64,000 nucleotides of DNA from Pomphorhynchus laevis. Its lineage: Eukaryota > Acanthocephala > Palaeacanthocephala > Echinorhynchida > Pomphorhynchidae. Both the position numbers and the translations under genes were made by a program. Every line of letters starts with the position of its first letter. Positions within the stretch are counted from its first letter, which is position 1. This document shows, in pieces, positions 39,401 to 49,593 of this stretch. The notes under the pieces are model-generated. The model ran no database searches and was not told the origin of the DNA. It saw only the letters and a list, made by a program, of their open reading frames with translations. The DNA lies in the NCBI GenBank assembly GCA_012934845.2, contig WNNJ02002852.1:1-64000 (forward strand), in the 5' to 3' direction.

Positions 39401-42400
39401 TTCGGATGGAGAGAGCGAAACATCACTCTCCATCCAAACATCGACGGAAATTTTCAAGTTGTCCAAACCCGTCAGAAAATTCGATGGCGCTCCATCTCCC
39501 CTATGTGTCTTCTCCACTAGACTCTTTCGCCACCACATACAGTCTCCGCATCGGCCTCCTCAACACTAGATATATTCTCAATAAATACGATATCATCCTC
39601 AACCTATTCACCAATCAATCCATCGATATCCTCTACCTCACCGAATCCTGGAACTTAGATTTTGATGACCTTTCCATTCGCCACCTGCTCTCTGCCGCTT
39701 GATCCCTAGTCAAATCCGCCCGCCCCTCAGCTCATGTATTTCTAAATTCTCTAATCATGGCGGCATCGTCGCATTCGCGCGTCACCCCGCGTCTCTTCGC
39801 AAAATCAATCCCCCTTTCAATCCTTGCTCTTTTGAATTGCTCACTTGTCTTTCTTCGCACCCGATCACTCTAGCTATCGCCATTGTATACCGTCCTGGTT
39901 CATCAGCCCCTACATCCTTAATTTTACCGATCTCGCTAACCTCCTTTCTCATTGTTCTTTGTTCTCAATCCCTTCACTCGTTCTAGACGACTTCAACATC
40001 GCCTAGACCGCCCCTCTTCCACAGATTTCATACGGTTCATCAACATTCTATCCAACTATAACTACAAACCCATCTCAACTGCCCCTACACATATCCTAGG
40101 TAGGGCACTCGACATCATCGCTGTCCATGATCATTTTGCTGCCTAAACCTCACTGTCCGTTTTCAATCCTGGCCTATCCGATCACTTTCTCGTCACCCGT
40201 GATCTCACTGACAACCACACTACTCCTCACACCAACAATCCTACGTCGCCCTTGGAGAAATATTGACCTCTCCCTTTTCCGCTCTGCCTTACTCAAATCG
40301 TATCTATCCTATCATGTAATATCAAAATCATCTCCTCACGATCTCGCCTTTCTTTTCGACTCTGAACTCACATCCACTCTCGATATTCTCTTGCCATTCA
40401 AGTCTCACCCACACCGTCGCTTGCACCGTGCCCCATGGTTTGACATCCAATGCCTACTCTCAAAGCGTCGACTCCGCCATGCTTTTCGAGTATATCACCG
40501 CTCTCTCAGACGTGATTTCTGCTCGATTAGTCCGTCTTTCCGTGATACCTATCTTGCTCATCGGCGGTCTCATCTTCACCTACTACGTACCAAATGCAAC
40601 TCCTTTTGGCAGCATAAAATCATCACTTCATTTAACACTAAGTATCTATAGAATACTTTTAACTCAATCCTGGCTCGTTCCTCTTCGTCGTGGAACATCA
40701 ATCCCCATGATTATTCGTCATTTCTATATACTAAAGTATTCACGTTGATATCTCACACTCCGGTCTCCATCCTATCCCACTCTGCCCGGCCTAGCATCAT
40801 CCTTCCGGAACTCTTTCATATTCTCCCGGTCTCACCAACCGAAGTCTCATCTGTTCTCATGTCCTTTCCCAGCAAACCCTACCTGCCGATCCCCTACCTA
40901 CCCACATACTTAAATTTATATGCTCTTTGATATCCCTTTTAACTTACAACCTTGTTTAACTCGTCCATCCGCAATTGTATCTTCACTTCACACTGGAAAT
41001 CCGCAATTGTTTGTCCCCTCCTTAAGAAACAATAGCTCGAACCCTCACTTCTTTTTAGCTATCGCCCCATTTCACTACTCCCTACTCTTTCTAAGCTCTT
41101 AGAACGCCACATGTTTATACAGATCAACGCTTATCTCTCCTTATCCAATCTGTACCCTTCTTTCCAATCTGGTTTCTGCTTTAATAACTCCACAGAAATC
41201 GCCTGCATGAAAGTTTACAACGACTTACTCATTTCTCGAGAAAAGGCTCTATATAGTGTTGTCATCTCCCTCGACCTCTCCTCCGCACTCGACATTGTCG
41301 ACCATGTCGTCCTCCTTTCTCGCCTTTGTTATGATTACGGTTTTTCTTCCTCCTCCGTAGCATGTTTGCCTAATATCTAACCGACCGTTCATTTCGCGTT
41401 TGTTCTAATTCATCTTCCTCCCATCCCATCCATATTTTTTACAAGGTCCCACTATGTTTAGTCCCTGCTTTTCTTTCTTCTAGTTGGCGATCTCTTTCCG
41501 TCTATCAAACCTTTCTCGTTTACCGTCATGCAATACGTCGTTGACATCCTCATCTATGCTCATGCACGAGCACATCGTATACACGATATCGGCATTTCTG
41601 CCTCCAACTGTCTTTCTTCTATATACAAACGTCTATAATAATATAAACGTCTTTGTAATACGGTGACGTCTATACGTTATACGTTTCTCTAATCTCCATC
41701 TCGTCCTAAACCCCGACAAATCCAAAATAATGTGAATCCTCCCCTCAAAAACATATCTCCTCTCCCTGTATCTTTTGCCTCATCAAGTATCCCAATTTTC
41801 CAAAATATTACTTTCTTAGAATTCCATTTCGCTGATCACCTTTCTCTTAAACCCTTCGTCCGTGACGAGTTCCGCTCGTCTAACTTAATTCTATATGACA
41901 TCCGCCGTATCCGCCCCCTTATTGACTACCGTTCTTGTATGTCTCTTCTCTCTTCGTTTCTTTTTGCAAATATCGATTACTGCCTTAGCCTTTTCGCCAA
42001 TTCTCCAAAATCCATCATCCTACCCCTACAACGAATAATCAACACCGCCGTTCGAGTGCTCTTTCGTCTCCGTCGCTTTGACCACACATCCACATATTTT
42101 GCCCAACTCTCTTGGCCCACAACTCGCATCCGCATCAATATCCGCCTTCTTATCGTTACTTTTCGTCTCATCGCGGTCAGCTCCCCATCATTCATCAACC
42201 TTCCTTTCATAGACGGCACTTAGCCCACCATGCTTTAGCTGCGTTCTCGTCATACCCTCTTACTCCACCTTCGTAATTACTCAACAACTACGGTCTCCGA
42301 TCCTTCCTCGTCGCCGCACAACTCGCCTTGAATAAACTCACTCTCGACTTCCTCCGCGCTCCCTGCTTTATCACATTCAAACACCTCCTCCGTTCACATT

Positions 42401-42480
42401 TTCTCGACACATTATTTACATTTTTGTTTTGCTGTGGTCATATAAGCGTTATTTTTCACGTTAAAATAAATCTTTTATTT
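39400..42480 (+). mobile_element. LINE family A, copy A3 (5'-truncated)
   Basis: Starts at the end of ORF1 (SPSKHRRKFSSCPNPSENS), then MALHLPYVSSPLDSF and LNTRYILNKYDIILNLFTNQ, YLTESWNLDFDD, YRPGSSAPTS, GRALDIIAVHDHF (endonuclease, to about 40,250). SFQSGFCFNNSTEIACMKVY and SLDLSSALDIVDHVVLLSRL (RT, about 41,150-41,330; the motif A region keeps its Asp). MQYVVDILIYAHAR-like residues (YADD changed) are at about 41,530. LQRIINTAVRVLFRLRRFDH follows (41,732-42,223). The 3' end is at about 42,475. Many frame changes and stops: the most decayed of the long A copies. Confidence 0.82.
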
Positions 42481-42591
42481 TTTGAATCTTTATTTTTTAA
42501 ATCTTTATTTTCTGCCCTGTTTATGCAGAAATTTGGAGAGTCAGCTATTTCTCAGTACCATATAAAACCGTTGGTTTAGTATAGGTATATT

Positions 42592-42783
42592 GATCCTTCC
42601 TCGTCGCCGCCTCATTCGCATGGAATCAACTTCCTCTCGACGTCCGCCGCGCTCCCTCCTTTATCACATTCAAACATCTCTTCTGTTCACACCTTCTCGA
42701 CAATTGGTTTACAGTTTTGTTTTGTTGTGGTAATGTAAGCGTGCGCTGGCACGCATTTGCCACGTTAAAATAAATCTTTTTTT
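42592..42783 (+). mobile_element. Short family A 3' end fragment
   Basis: Carries TCCTTCCTCGTCGCCGCCTC, CGACGTCCGCCGCGCTCC, GTGCGCTGGCACGCATTTGCC and AAATAAATC with a T-run. It is a 5'-truncated insertion of about 190 bp directly in front of the PLE fragment. Confidence 0.8.
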
Positions 42784-43085
42784 GATGACATTTTCGTGGT
42801 ATGGCCTGATGCTAAAAATGATGCTTTAGACTTTGTCGATTTCTTAAATGGCATTCATTCTCGCATCGGGTTAAGTATATCTCGGCCAGAAATAACTTTT
42901 TGCCATTTCTAGATTGTGAAGTCAATGCAAAAACATACACATTACTAGAGTAAAGCCACCGAAACTGACACATATATTCGATGGGATAGTAACCACAGCT
43001 CAGCGACTAAGTTGGGCATTTTCGTGGGTTTTGTTTTAGGGCATACAGGGTTAGTAGCTTGCATGAGTATCTCGAGTCTGAGTTC
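42784..43085 (+). mobile_element. Penelope-like RT fragment, split by LINE A4
   Basis: Plus-strand translation: DDIFVVWPDAKNDALDFVDF, LNGIHSRIGLS, then LDCEVNAKTYTLLE, TDTYIRWDSNHSSATKLGIF, ending LHEYLESEF. These are the palm (YVDDIFxxWP), FLDxxV, YRKPTxTDxYxxxxSNH and YLESEL blocks of Penelope-type RTs in proper order. Family A copy A4 starts right after ESEF. Broken. Confidence 0.82.
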
Positions 43086-43952
43086 ACTCAAACTACCCCC
43101 GTCGTTTCTAATGTCCTTTCTCCACCCACCGACCCTGACACCATATACACTTCCCATTCCATGTCATCTTCACTCACCGACACCCCACGTCCCGTCCTTC
43201 CCGTCTCGTTTCTCAATAACTTCCATCCATCAATCAAAATCACATCCACCAACCTCCACTATCCTTCTACTCATAACCTTTCCTCACATCGCTTGCCACC
43301 CTCTTTATTATCATTATCCTCTATGTCTCCCGTCGTCAAACCAAATCCCTCCAAATCATCAACTGCCAGCTCTTCTATCGTGATCTCACCTACTCACGTC
43401 AGTCGTCCTCCTTTACGGAAGCGCTTTGCTTCTCGCGATCGTTGCGTCATTGTCACTAATATCACGCCTTCTAACTCCTTATCTCCACAAGCACGTCTAG
43501 ACTACGATGTTTCCGCCTTCAGATCCATCCTCTCGTCTATTGTCCCTGCGGATAAAACTTCCTTTTTCAAGGACATTTCTCCTGTCGCATTTATCCGTCT
43601 AAACAAATCTTCTCAAACTTATCCTTCCCAGCCCCCTCTCCTAAAAATTGCTTTCAAGCATCGCTCTCACGCGTTTTCTGTCCTCTCTCAACGATTCAAA
43701 CTCATGTCATCTTCAACCACTCGAATTTTCCCCGATCGCGCCCCTTCTGAAATCGCTCAAATCTCTTCAGCCCGCATCGAAAAACGCCGTCGCGAGGAAA
43801 ACGGCGAAACATCACTCGCCATCCGAAACATAGACGGAAATTTTCAAGTTGTCCAAACCCGTCAAAAATTCGATGGCGCTCCATCTCTCCTATGTGCCTT
43901 CTCCACTAGACTCTTTTGCCACAACACACGGTTTCCGCCTCGGTCTCCTTAA
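43059..43952 (+). pseudogene. LINE A4 ORF1, fused in frame to PLE residues
   Basis: The 297-codon frame opens with MHEYLESEF from the PLE and continues at TQTTPVV with LINE ORF1. It contains RKRFASRDRCVIVTNITPSN, ARLDYDVSAFRSILSSIV, PVAFIRLNKSSQTYPSQPPL, ARIEKRRREENGETSLAIRN and ends FSTRLFCHNTRF after a frame change relative to A2. It is the longest undisturbed family A ORF1 C-terminal domain here and shows the sequence best. The PHD-like finger is missing. Confidence 0.8.
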
Positions 43953-44986
43953 CACTAGATCTATTCTCAATAAATCCGATCTTATCCTCAACCTATTCAC
44001 CAAGCAATCCATCGATCTCTTCCGCCTCACAGAATCCTGGCACTCAGATTCCGACGACCTTTCCATTCGCCCTCTGCACTCTGCCGGTTGCTCACTAGTC
44101 GAATCCGCCCGCCCCCTCATCTCATGCCCTTCTAAATTCTCTAATCATGGCGGCATCATCGCATTCGCGCGTCACACCGCGTTTCATCGCAAAATCAATC
44201 CCTGTTTCAGTCTTAGCTCTTTTGAATTGCTCACTTGTCGCTATTCTAACCCGATCACTCCGGATATCGCCATTGTATACCGTCCTGTTTCATCAGCTCC
44301 TACTGCCTTATTTTTTTACCGAACTCGCTGACCTCCTTTCTCATTGTTCTTTGTCCTCAATCCTCTTCACTCGTTCTAGGCGACTTCAATATCCGCCTCG
44401 ACCGCCCCTCTTCCACGGATTCCATCCGGTTCATCTACATTCTATCTAACTACAGATACAAACTAATCTCCACCGCCCCCACACATATACTTGGTGGGGC
44501 ACTCGACATCATCGCTGTCCCCGATCATTTTGCTGCCTACACCTCACTGTCCATCTCTGATCCTGGTCTATCCGATCACTTTCTTATCACCCTTGATCTC
44601 ACTCACAACCACACCCCTCCTCACACACCTACAATTATACGTCGCCCTTGGAGAAATCTTGACCTATCCCTTCTCCGCTCTGCCTTACTCAAATCATCTC
44701 TATCATTACCCACAATAACATATTCATCTCCTCACGATCTCGCATTTCTTTTCGACTCTGAACTCATATCCACTCTCGATATTCTCTTGCCCTTCAAGCC
44801 TCACCCACACCGTGCCCCATGGTTTGACATCCAATAACTACACAAAAAGCGTTCATCGCCGTTCTCATCTCAACCTACTACTCAGCAAATGCAACTCTTT
44901 CTGGCAGCATACAATCATCACTTCATTCAACTCTAAGACTCTATGGCATACTTTTAACTCAATCCTTGCTCGCTCCTCTTCGCCGT
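43086..44986 (+). mobile_element. LINE family A, copy A4 (both ends truncated)
   Basis: Starts within ORF1 (TTPVVSNVLSPPTDPDTIYT) and runs through the ORF1 C-terminus, endonuclease (LNTRSILNKSDLILNLFTKQ, LTESWHSDSDDLS, YRPVSSAPTA, ISDPGLSDHFLITLDL) to about 44,700. It then passes HRAPWFDIQ and stops at about 44,986 before the RT. The missing 3' end means the copy was truncated after insertion or cut by recombination; a 15-bp hairpin marks the break. The 43,059-43,952 frame is long and open. Confidence 0.82.
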
Positions 44987-45023
44987 AAAATTTGTATGGT
45001 AAGAGGACTACCATACAAATTTT
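44987..45023. repeat. 15-bp perfect hairpin at the A4 3' break
   Basis: AAAATTTGTATGGTA (44,987-45,001), loop AGAGGAC, and its exact complement (45,009-45,023). It separates A4 from sequence on the far side whose antisense is LINE endonuclease. Confidence 0.88.
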
Positions 45024-45138
45024 GAACGAAATTGAGCGATCGAGAAAATACAAGATATAGTATTGATTATTGGGAAAGTGGTAAACGAGTAGCAACATTT
45101 ACATATTGAATGCGAAGAAGATCATCATGCAAGAAGTT

Positions 45139-45550
45139 TCAAAGAGATTTATCAGCTGTGCATCTGAAATGCGGAGGTTCAACAGCAATACCAATTTGAT
45201 TATTTGAGGTATTAAAATCTTCGACTAAGATGAACGGATGATTATTGTTGAATGCACGTCTCATAATTTCACAGAACTCCATACTTGATAAGTCTGACTT
45301 TGATGTTCGGTAAAAATCGCCAAATGTCAAAGTTATGCCAAAGAACAATTCAAAAGTACCACCTGAATTTTAGTAAGTGAATATGTGGTTTATTTTTATG
45401 CCTAATCTGACAAAAAGGCAACTCCTTTCGCTCTGAGATATGCGGTCCTGTCAACACGAATGATGTTGAAATTAGACACGCTTATGATACTATCATCTAT
45501 TCCATCATGGATCCAGGTTTCAGAAATTGCAAATATGTCAATCCCTAATA
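45139..45550 (-). pseudogene. CR1-like LINE endonuclease fragment
   Basis: Minus-strand translation gives DIFAISETWIHDGIDDSIIS, VSNFNIIRVDRTAYLRAKGV (about 45,430-45,545), then in the frame 45,139-45,348 DFYRTSKSDLSS, NNNHPFILVEDFNTSNNQIG. These are the SETW, RxDR and GDFN blocks of an APE endonuclease, the last with Glu for Gly. It ends before the SDH motif. Confidence 0.78.
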
Positions 45551-45561
45551 TAAAATTATAT

Positions 45562-46622
45562 CCTTAAAAAAAGTTAGAGATCTAAAATACATACAATTGA
45601 AATTCTTAGCTGCTAACTAACAACTACTTACAATCTAATATAAATACACATACATCACAAATTGGATTACAATTGGATTGTTTACAAAATAACTTGCCAG
45701 CGGAACAAAACACATAATGACACGAAAAACATCGAAGCTTAAAGCTAAGAAGTCCAATGTAAACACCGTATCTCTAAACGCAAGCATAATTGATGAGTGT
45801 ACATCTGTCCAAGTCCAGTGTTCGAATGATTTGTGTGACACCTAGACCACTATTTGTATAAGCAAGTTACCTTCCCCTTTACCGATTATCTTCCCCTTCT
45901 TATCAATTCAGCTCAACAGTTATCGAATCAGTAAATCACTTTACTGATCTAGATGTTGTTATCTCCTCCAATTTAAAATCTCGTCTTCATTCTTCTGCGA
46001 TTATTGCAAAATGCCGTAGAATTTTAGGATTTCTTAATCGAAACGTTAGACGACTTGAGCCAAAGGCTTTACGCATTGTATATTCGAGTCTCTTAAAATC
46101 ACATATGCTCTATGCATCTCACGCGACACACCCTCAACTGAAATAAGAATTGAGTGAATTCGACAACATTTTGAGAAGAGCCACGCACTTGGTTCCGGCA
46201 ACTCGCTCCATCCCTTATCCAGTTAGACTAGAGACGTTGGGTATAAGATCTATTGAATGCGATCTGTTGATTGCATATCTTACACTAGTGTGGATGTCGC
46301 TGCGCGTGCCTAACCATCCGTGTAAGCAGCTATTCTGTCTTCGTGAATCCTCAATGTTGCGTGGACACGAGCTATGTTTGAAGCATCGCTCAAAGCATCG
46401 AACAAATTGCACGACAGTGATGGATCGCGTCTGTAAACGATGGAATGGATTATCACCAGGTGTAATCAATAGCTCTTCTGCTGTGCAATTCAAAGAACGC
46501 CTAAAGCTTGACCTCGTGAACTCGTGATGTTTTTTACGTTTTTTTTCTTTTTTTTTATTCGATGTGATGCTTCCTTACGAGCTTCAGCGCCCTTGGAAGT
46601 CGACATATAATAATAATTTTTT
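45562..46622 (+). mobile_element. G-like LINE, internally deleted copy
   Basis: The 5' UTR motif AAAAAAAGTTAGAGATC, then AAATACATACAAT, is followed by an ORF1 start at 45,718 (MTRKTSKLKAKKSNVNTVSL, IIDECTSVQVQCSNDLCDT, start of the PHD-like finger). At about 45,880 the sequence jumps to the RT thumb (STVIESVNHFTDLDVVIS) and continues to the 3' end, with RLETLGIRSIECDLLIAYLT, KHRSKHRTNCTTVMDRVCKR and WNGLSPGVINSSSAVQFKER. About 5 kb of element is missing. Both termini are kept, so it resembles a non-autonomous derivative, or a deletion made during insertion. The 3' part is very close to 31,350-32,180. Confidence 0.82.
46150..46527 (+). pseudogene. LINE RT C-terminal frame of the deleted G-like copy
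   Basis: A 125-codon frame with EFDNILRRATHLVPATRSIP, RLETLGIRSIECDLLIAYLT, LCLKHRSKHRTNCTTVMDRV and CKRWNGLSPGVINS. It is the last part of CR1-type ORF2. Compared with the G copy it keeps the RRATHLVPATR segment, which in G is shortened to RRVPATR. Confidence 0.8.
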
Positions 46623-46690
46623 TATCGAAAAAACGAATTTATTTGACAAAGACACTGCAAAATCATAACAAAAGTAACAATGAAAAAAAT

Positions 46691-47760
46691 TTATCTGAGA
46701 CACCATGAGCTAGCCCGCACGAGAGCTATTCCAATGGAACGTCTGAATCGGCTAATCACGTCACTGTAACGGCACTCTCTTCTCACCGCTACGTCTTTTG
46801 CTAAGCGTTTTACCAACTGTTCTGCCTCATCCCCTAATCCACCTTGTATTGACAAAATAACTGGTATAAAAGCTGCTCTTTCGATCTTGGATATCCGTTC
46901 GGAGTACTTAGCCTTTTTTCGATTCTCGTTATAACTGAACGCTGATCGTGGAGTCATTGTGGCATAGGAACGAGCATGTGTATTGAATACAGAAATGTCC
47001 AGGTAGGACCGCTCAGACGGGACGCCAAACAACCCCGAACACAAGACGTCAAGACGTGCATTGCGATCTAGTGTAGTGGAAGAAGAATCGAATTGAATAG
47101 TTGGATCAACGGGAGAAAGCAGTGGCTCAGTTGTAGCTGATGAACACACCTCTAAAGTTAATTTGGCGAGAATGTCTCTGATCACATTGTGCCTTACTAT
47201 TGATTTCCCTCCGCATTTGCAAGATAATGAATGAACAACACTAAGAACTTCCCCACATACACATTTGCCTGAAGTATTTAAAATTTGCCACCCATATCTG
47301 ACAGAGAGACCATCGGAAAATTCTTGATTGCTTAAGCGAAACTTAGGATCATCACTAGGGCGAGCAGATAGCCAGGTCGACGCGCCCTTTCGAGCTGTAT
47401 GCTTTAAAATTACCTGTTTGCCGTCGTCCACTGAATTTAACAGTGACGAAAATTTTTCGGCAGCCCGGACATTCTTTAGTTTTCTAATTTCAACTATTCA
47501 CTGTTTCTGGATGGTATCAATGTGCCTCCGAGACTTAACTCAAATAAGGGCTTACATAGCAAATAGAATATTCCCATTCAGATTTGGTATTCTCATATGG
47601 ATTTGATATCCCCAAACCTCCCATTGAGAAAGGCAGACTTGCTACATCGAGCCAACACTTCTGTAAATTAAAACCAGTTATTTTGGGGATTATTTTATTC
47701 TGTATGAAATCTTCGAGTAAGAAAACCATTCACATTCACACTTACATGTTCTTTGTACAT
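46691..47760 (-). pseudogene. E3 retroelement protein, thumb end and REL endonuclease
   Basis: From about 47,760: KWLMYKEHVSVNVNGFLTRR in one frame, then MVFLLEDFIQNKI and LDVASLPFSMGGLGISNP (47,535-47,729) in another. The frame 46,691-47,431 gives STWLSARPSDDPKFRLSNQE, the zinc knuckle CVCGEVLSVVHSLSC (CxC-x7-H-x3-C), RHNVIRD, Glu in TTEPLL, Asp in NARLDV and Asp in SYLDISVFN. The last three make a PD-(D/E)XK active-site pattern. The tail is FRRSIGIALVRASSWC. Frame changes near 47,740 and 47,470 break the upstream part; the nuclease part itself is open. Confidence 0.82.
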
Positions 47761-47862
47761 GAGCCACTTATTTTACACTGCTGCTAAAAAAAGGATTTAT
47801 TTTAACGTGGCAAATGCGTGCCAGCGCACGCTTACATGATCACAACAAAACAAGACTGTGAA

Positions 47863-49377
47863 TCAGGTGTCGAGAAGGTGTGAACGGAGGAGGTGTTTGA
47901 ATGTGATAAAAGAGGGGGCGCGGCGGACGTCGAGAGGGAGTTGATTCCAGGCGAGTGAGGCGGCGACGAGGAAGGATCGGAGACCGTAGTTGTTGGAGTA
48001 ATTAGGAACGTGGAGTAAGAGGGTATGACAGGAACGAAGCGATAGCGAGGTGGGGCGAGTATCGTCTAAGAAAGGAAGGTTGATGAACGATGGGGAGCCG
48101 ACAGTGATGAGACGAAAAGTAACGAGAAGAAGGCGGAGTTTGATGCGGATGTGGATGGTGGGCCAGGAGAGTTGGGCAAAATATGTGGATGTGTGGTCGA
48201 AGCGACGGAGACGAAAGAGCACTCGAACGGCGGTGTTGATTATTCGTTGTAGGGGTAGGATGATGGATTTTGGAGAATTGGCGAAAAGGCTGAGGCAGTA
48301 ATCGATTTTAGGGAAAAGAAGCGATGAAAGAAGAGACATGCAAGAACAGAAGTCGATAAGGGGGCGGATACAGCGGATGTCACGGATAATTAAGTTAGAT
48401 GAGCGGACCTTGTCACGGACGAAGGGTTTAAGGGAAAGGTGATCATCGAAATGGAAGCCTAAGAAAGTGAGATTGTGGACTATAGGGATGATCGATGCGG
48501 CAAAAGATACAATGGGAGGAGATATGCTTGGTTTACGGGGAAGGATCCACATTATTTTGGACTTTTCGGCGTTTAGAACGAGATGGAGATTGGAGAGACG
48601 TTTGTAGATAGAAGAAAGACCGTTGGAGACAGAAATGCCGATATCGTGTATGCGATGTTCGGGTGCATGAACAGATTAGAATGTCATCGGCGTATTGTAT
48701 GACGTTAAAGGAGTAAGGTTTGATAAATGGAGAGAGATCGCCAAGCAAAAGAGAGAAAAGCAGGGGACCTAGGACTGAACCTTGTGGAACCCCGCAAAAA
48801 AAAGGATGGGAGGGGAGGATGATGAATTAGAACAGACGCGAAAGGAACGGTCGGATAGATATGAGGCGAACCAAGCTACGGAGGAGGAAGAAAAGCCGTA
48901 ATCATAACGAATACGAGAAAGGAGGACGGAGTGGTCGACAATGTCGAATGCGGAGGAGAGGTCGAAGGAGGTGAGAACACTATATAGAGCCTTATCTCGA
49001 GAAATGAGTAAGTCGTTGTACACTTTTATGCATGCGATTTCTGTCGAGCGATTAGAGCGGAAAGCGGATTGGAAAGGATGGTACAGATTGGATGAGGAGA
49101 GATAAGCGTTGATTTGTATTAAGATGAGGCGTTCTAAGAGCTTTGAAAGAGTAGGGAGTAGTGAAATGGGGCGATAGCTAGAAGGAAGGGAGGGGTCGAG
49201 CGATTGTTTCTTAAGGAGGGGACGAACGATTGCGGATTTCCAGTGTGAAGGGAAGATACGACTGCGGATGGAAGAGTTAAACAAGGTTGTGAGAAATGGG
49301 GATATCGATGAGCATATAGATTTTAATATGTGGGTAGGCAGAGGATCGGCAGGTGAGGTTTTGTTGGGCAAGGACAT
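47863..49377 (-). pseudogene. LINE A5 reverse transcriptase
   Basis: 49,377-48,769: LPSSYRPISLLPTLSKLLER (fingers), FQSAFRSNRSTEIACIKVYN, SFDLSSAFDIVDHSVLLSRI (motif A), then SVLGPLLFSL-like motif B near 48,760. 48,748-48,533: LGDLSPFIKPYSFNVIQYAD and DILI (YADD box, about 48,685). 48,552-47,863: NLTFLGFHFDDHLSLKPFVR, LQRIINTAVRVLFRLRRFDH, LAWNQLPLDVRRAPSFITFK. Frame changes near 48,765 and 48,600 separate the pieces. All catalytic motifs can be seen. Confidence 0.84.
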
Positions 49378-49593
49378 GAGGACAGATGATACTTCTATAG
49401 GTGAGAAGGAATAAGATGAAAGAGTTCCGGAAGGATGAGAGTAGACTGGGCAGAGTGGGATAGGATGGGGACCGGGGTGTGATAGAGCATCGTAGATACT
49501 TTAGTCTGGAGAAATGACGAATAATCATTGGCATTGATGTTGCACGGCGAAGAGGAGCGAGCAAGGATTGAGTTAAAAGTATGTCAGAGAGTC

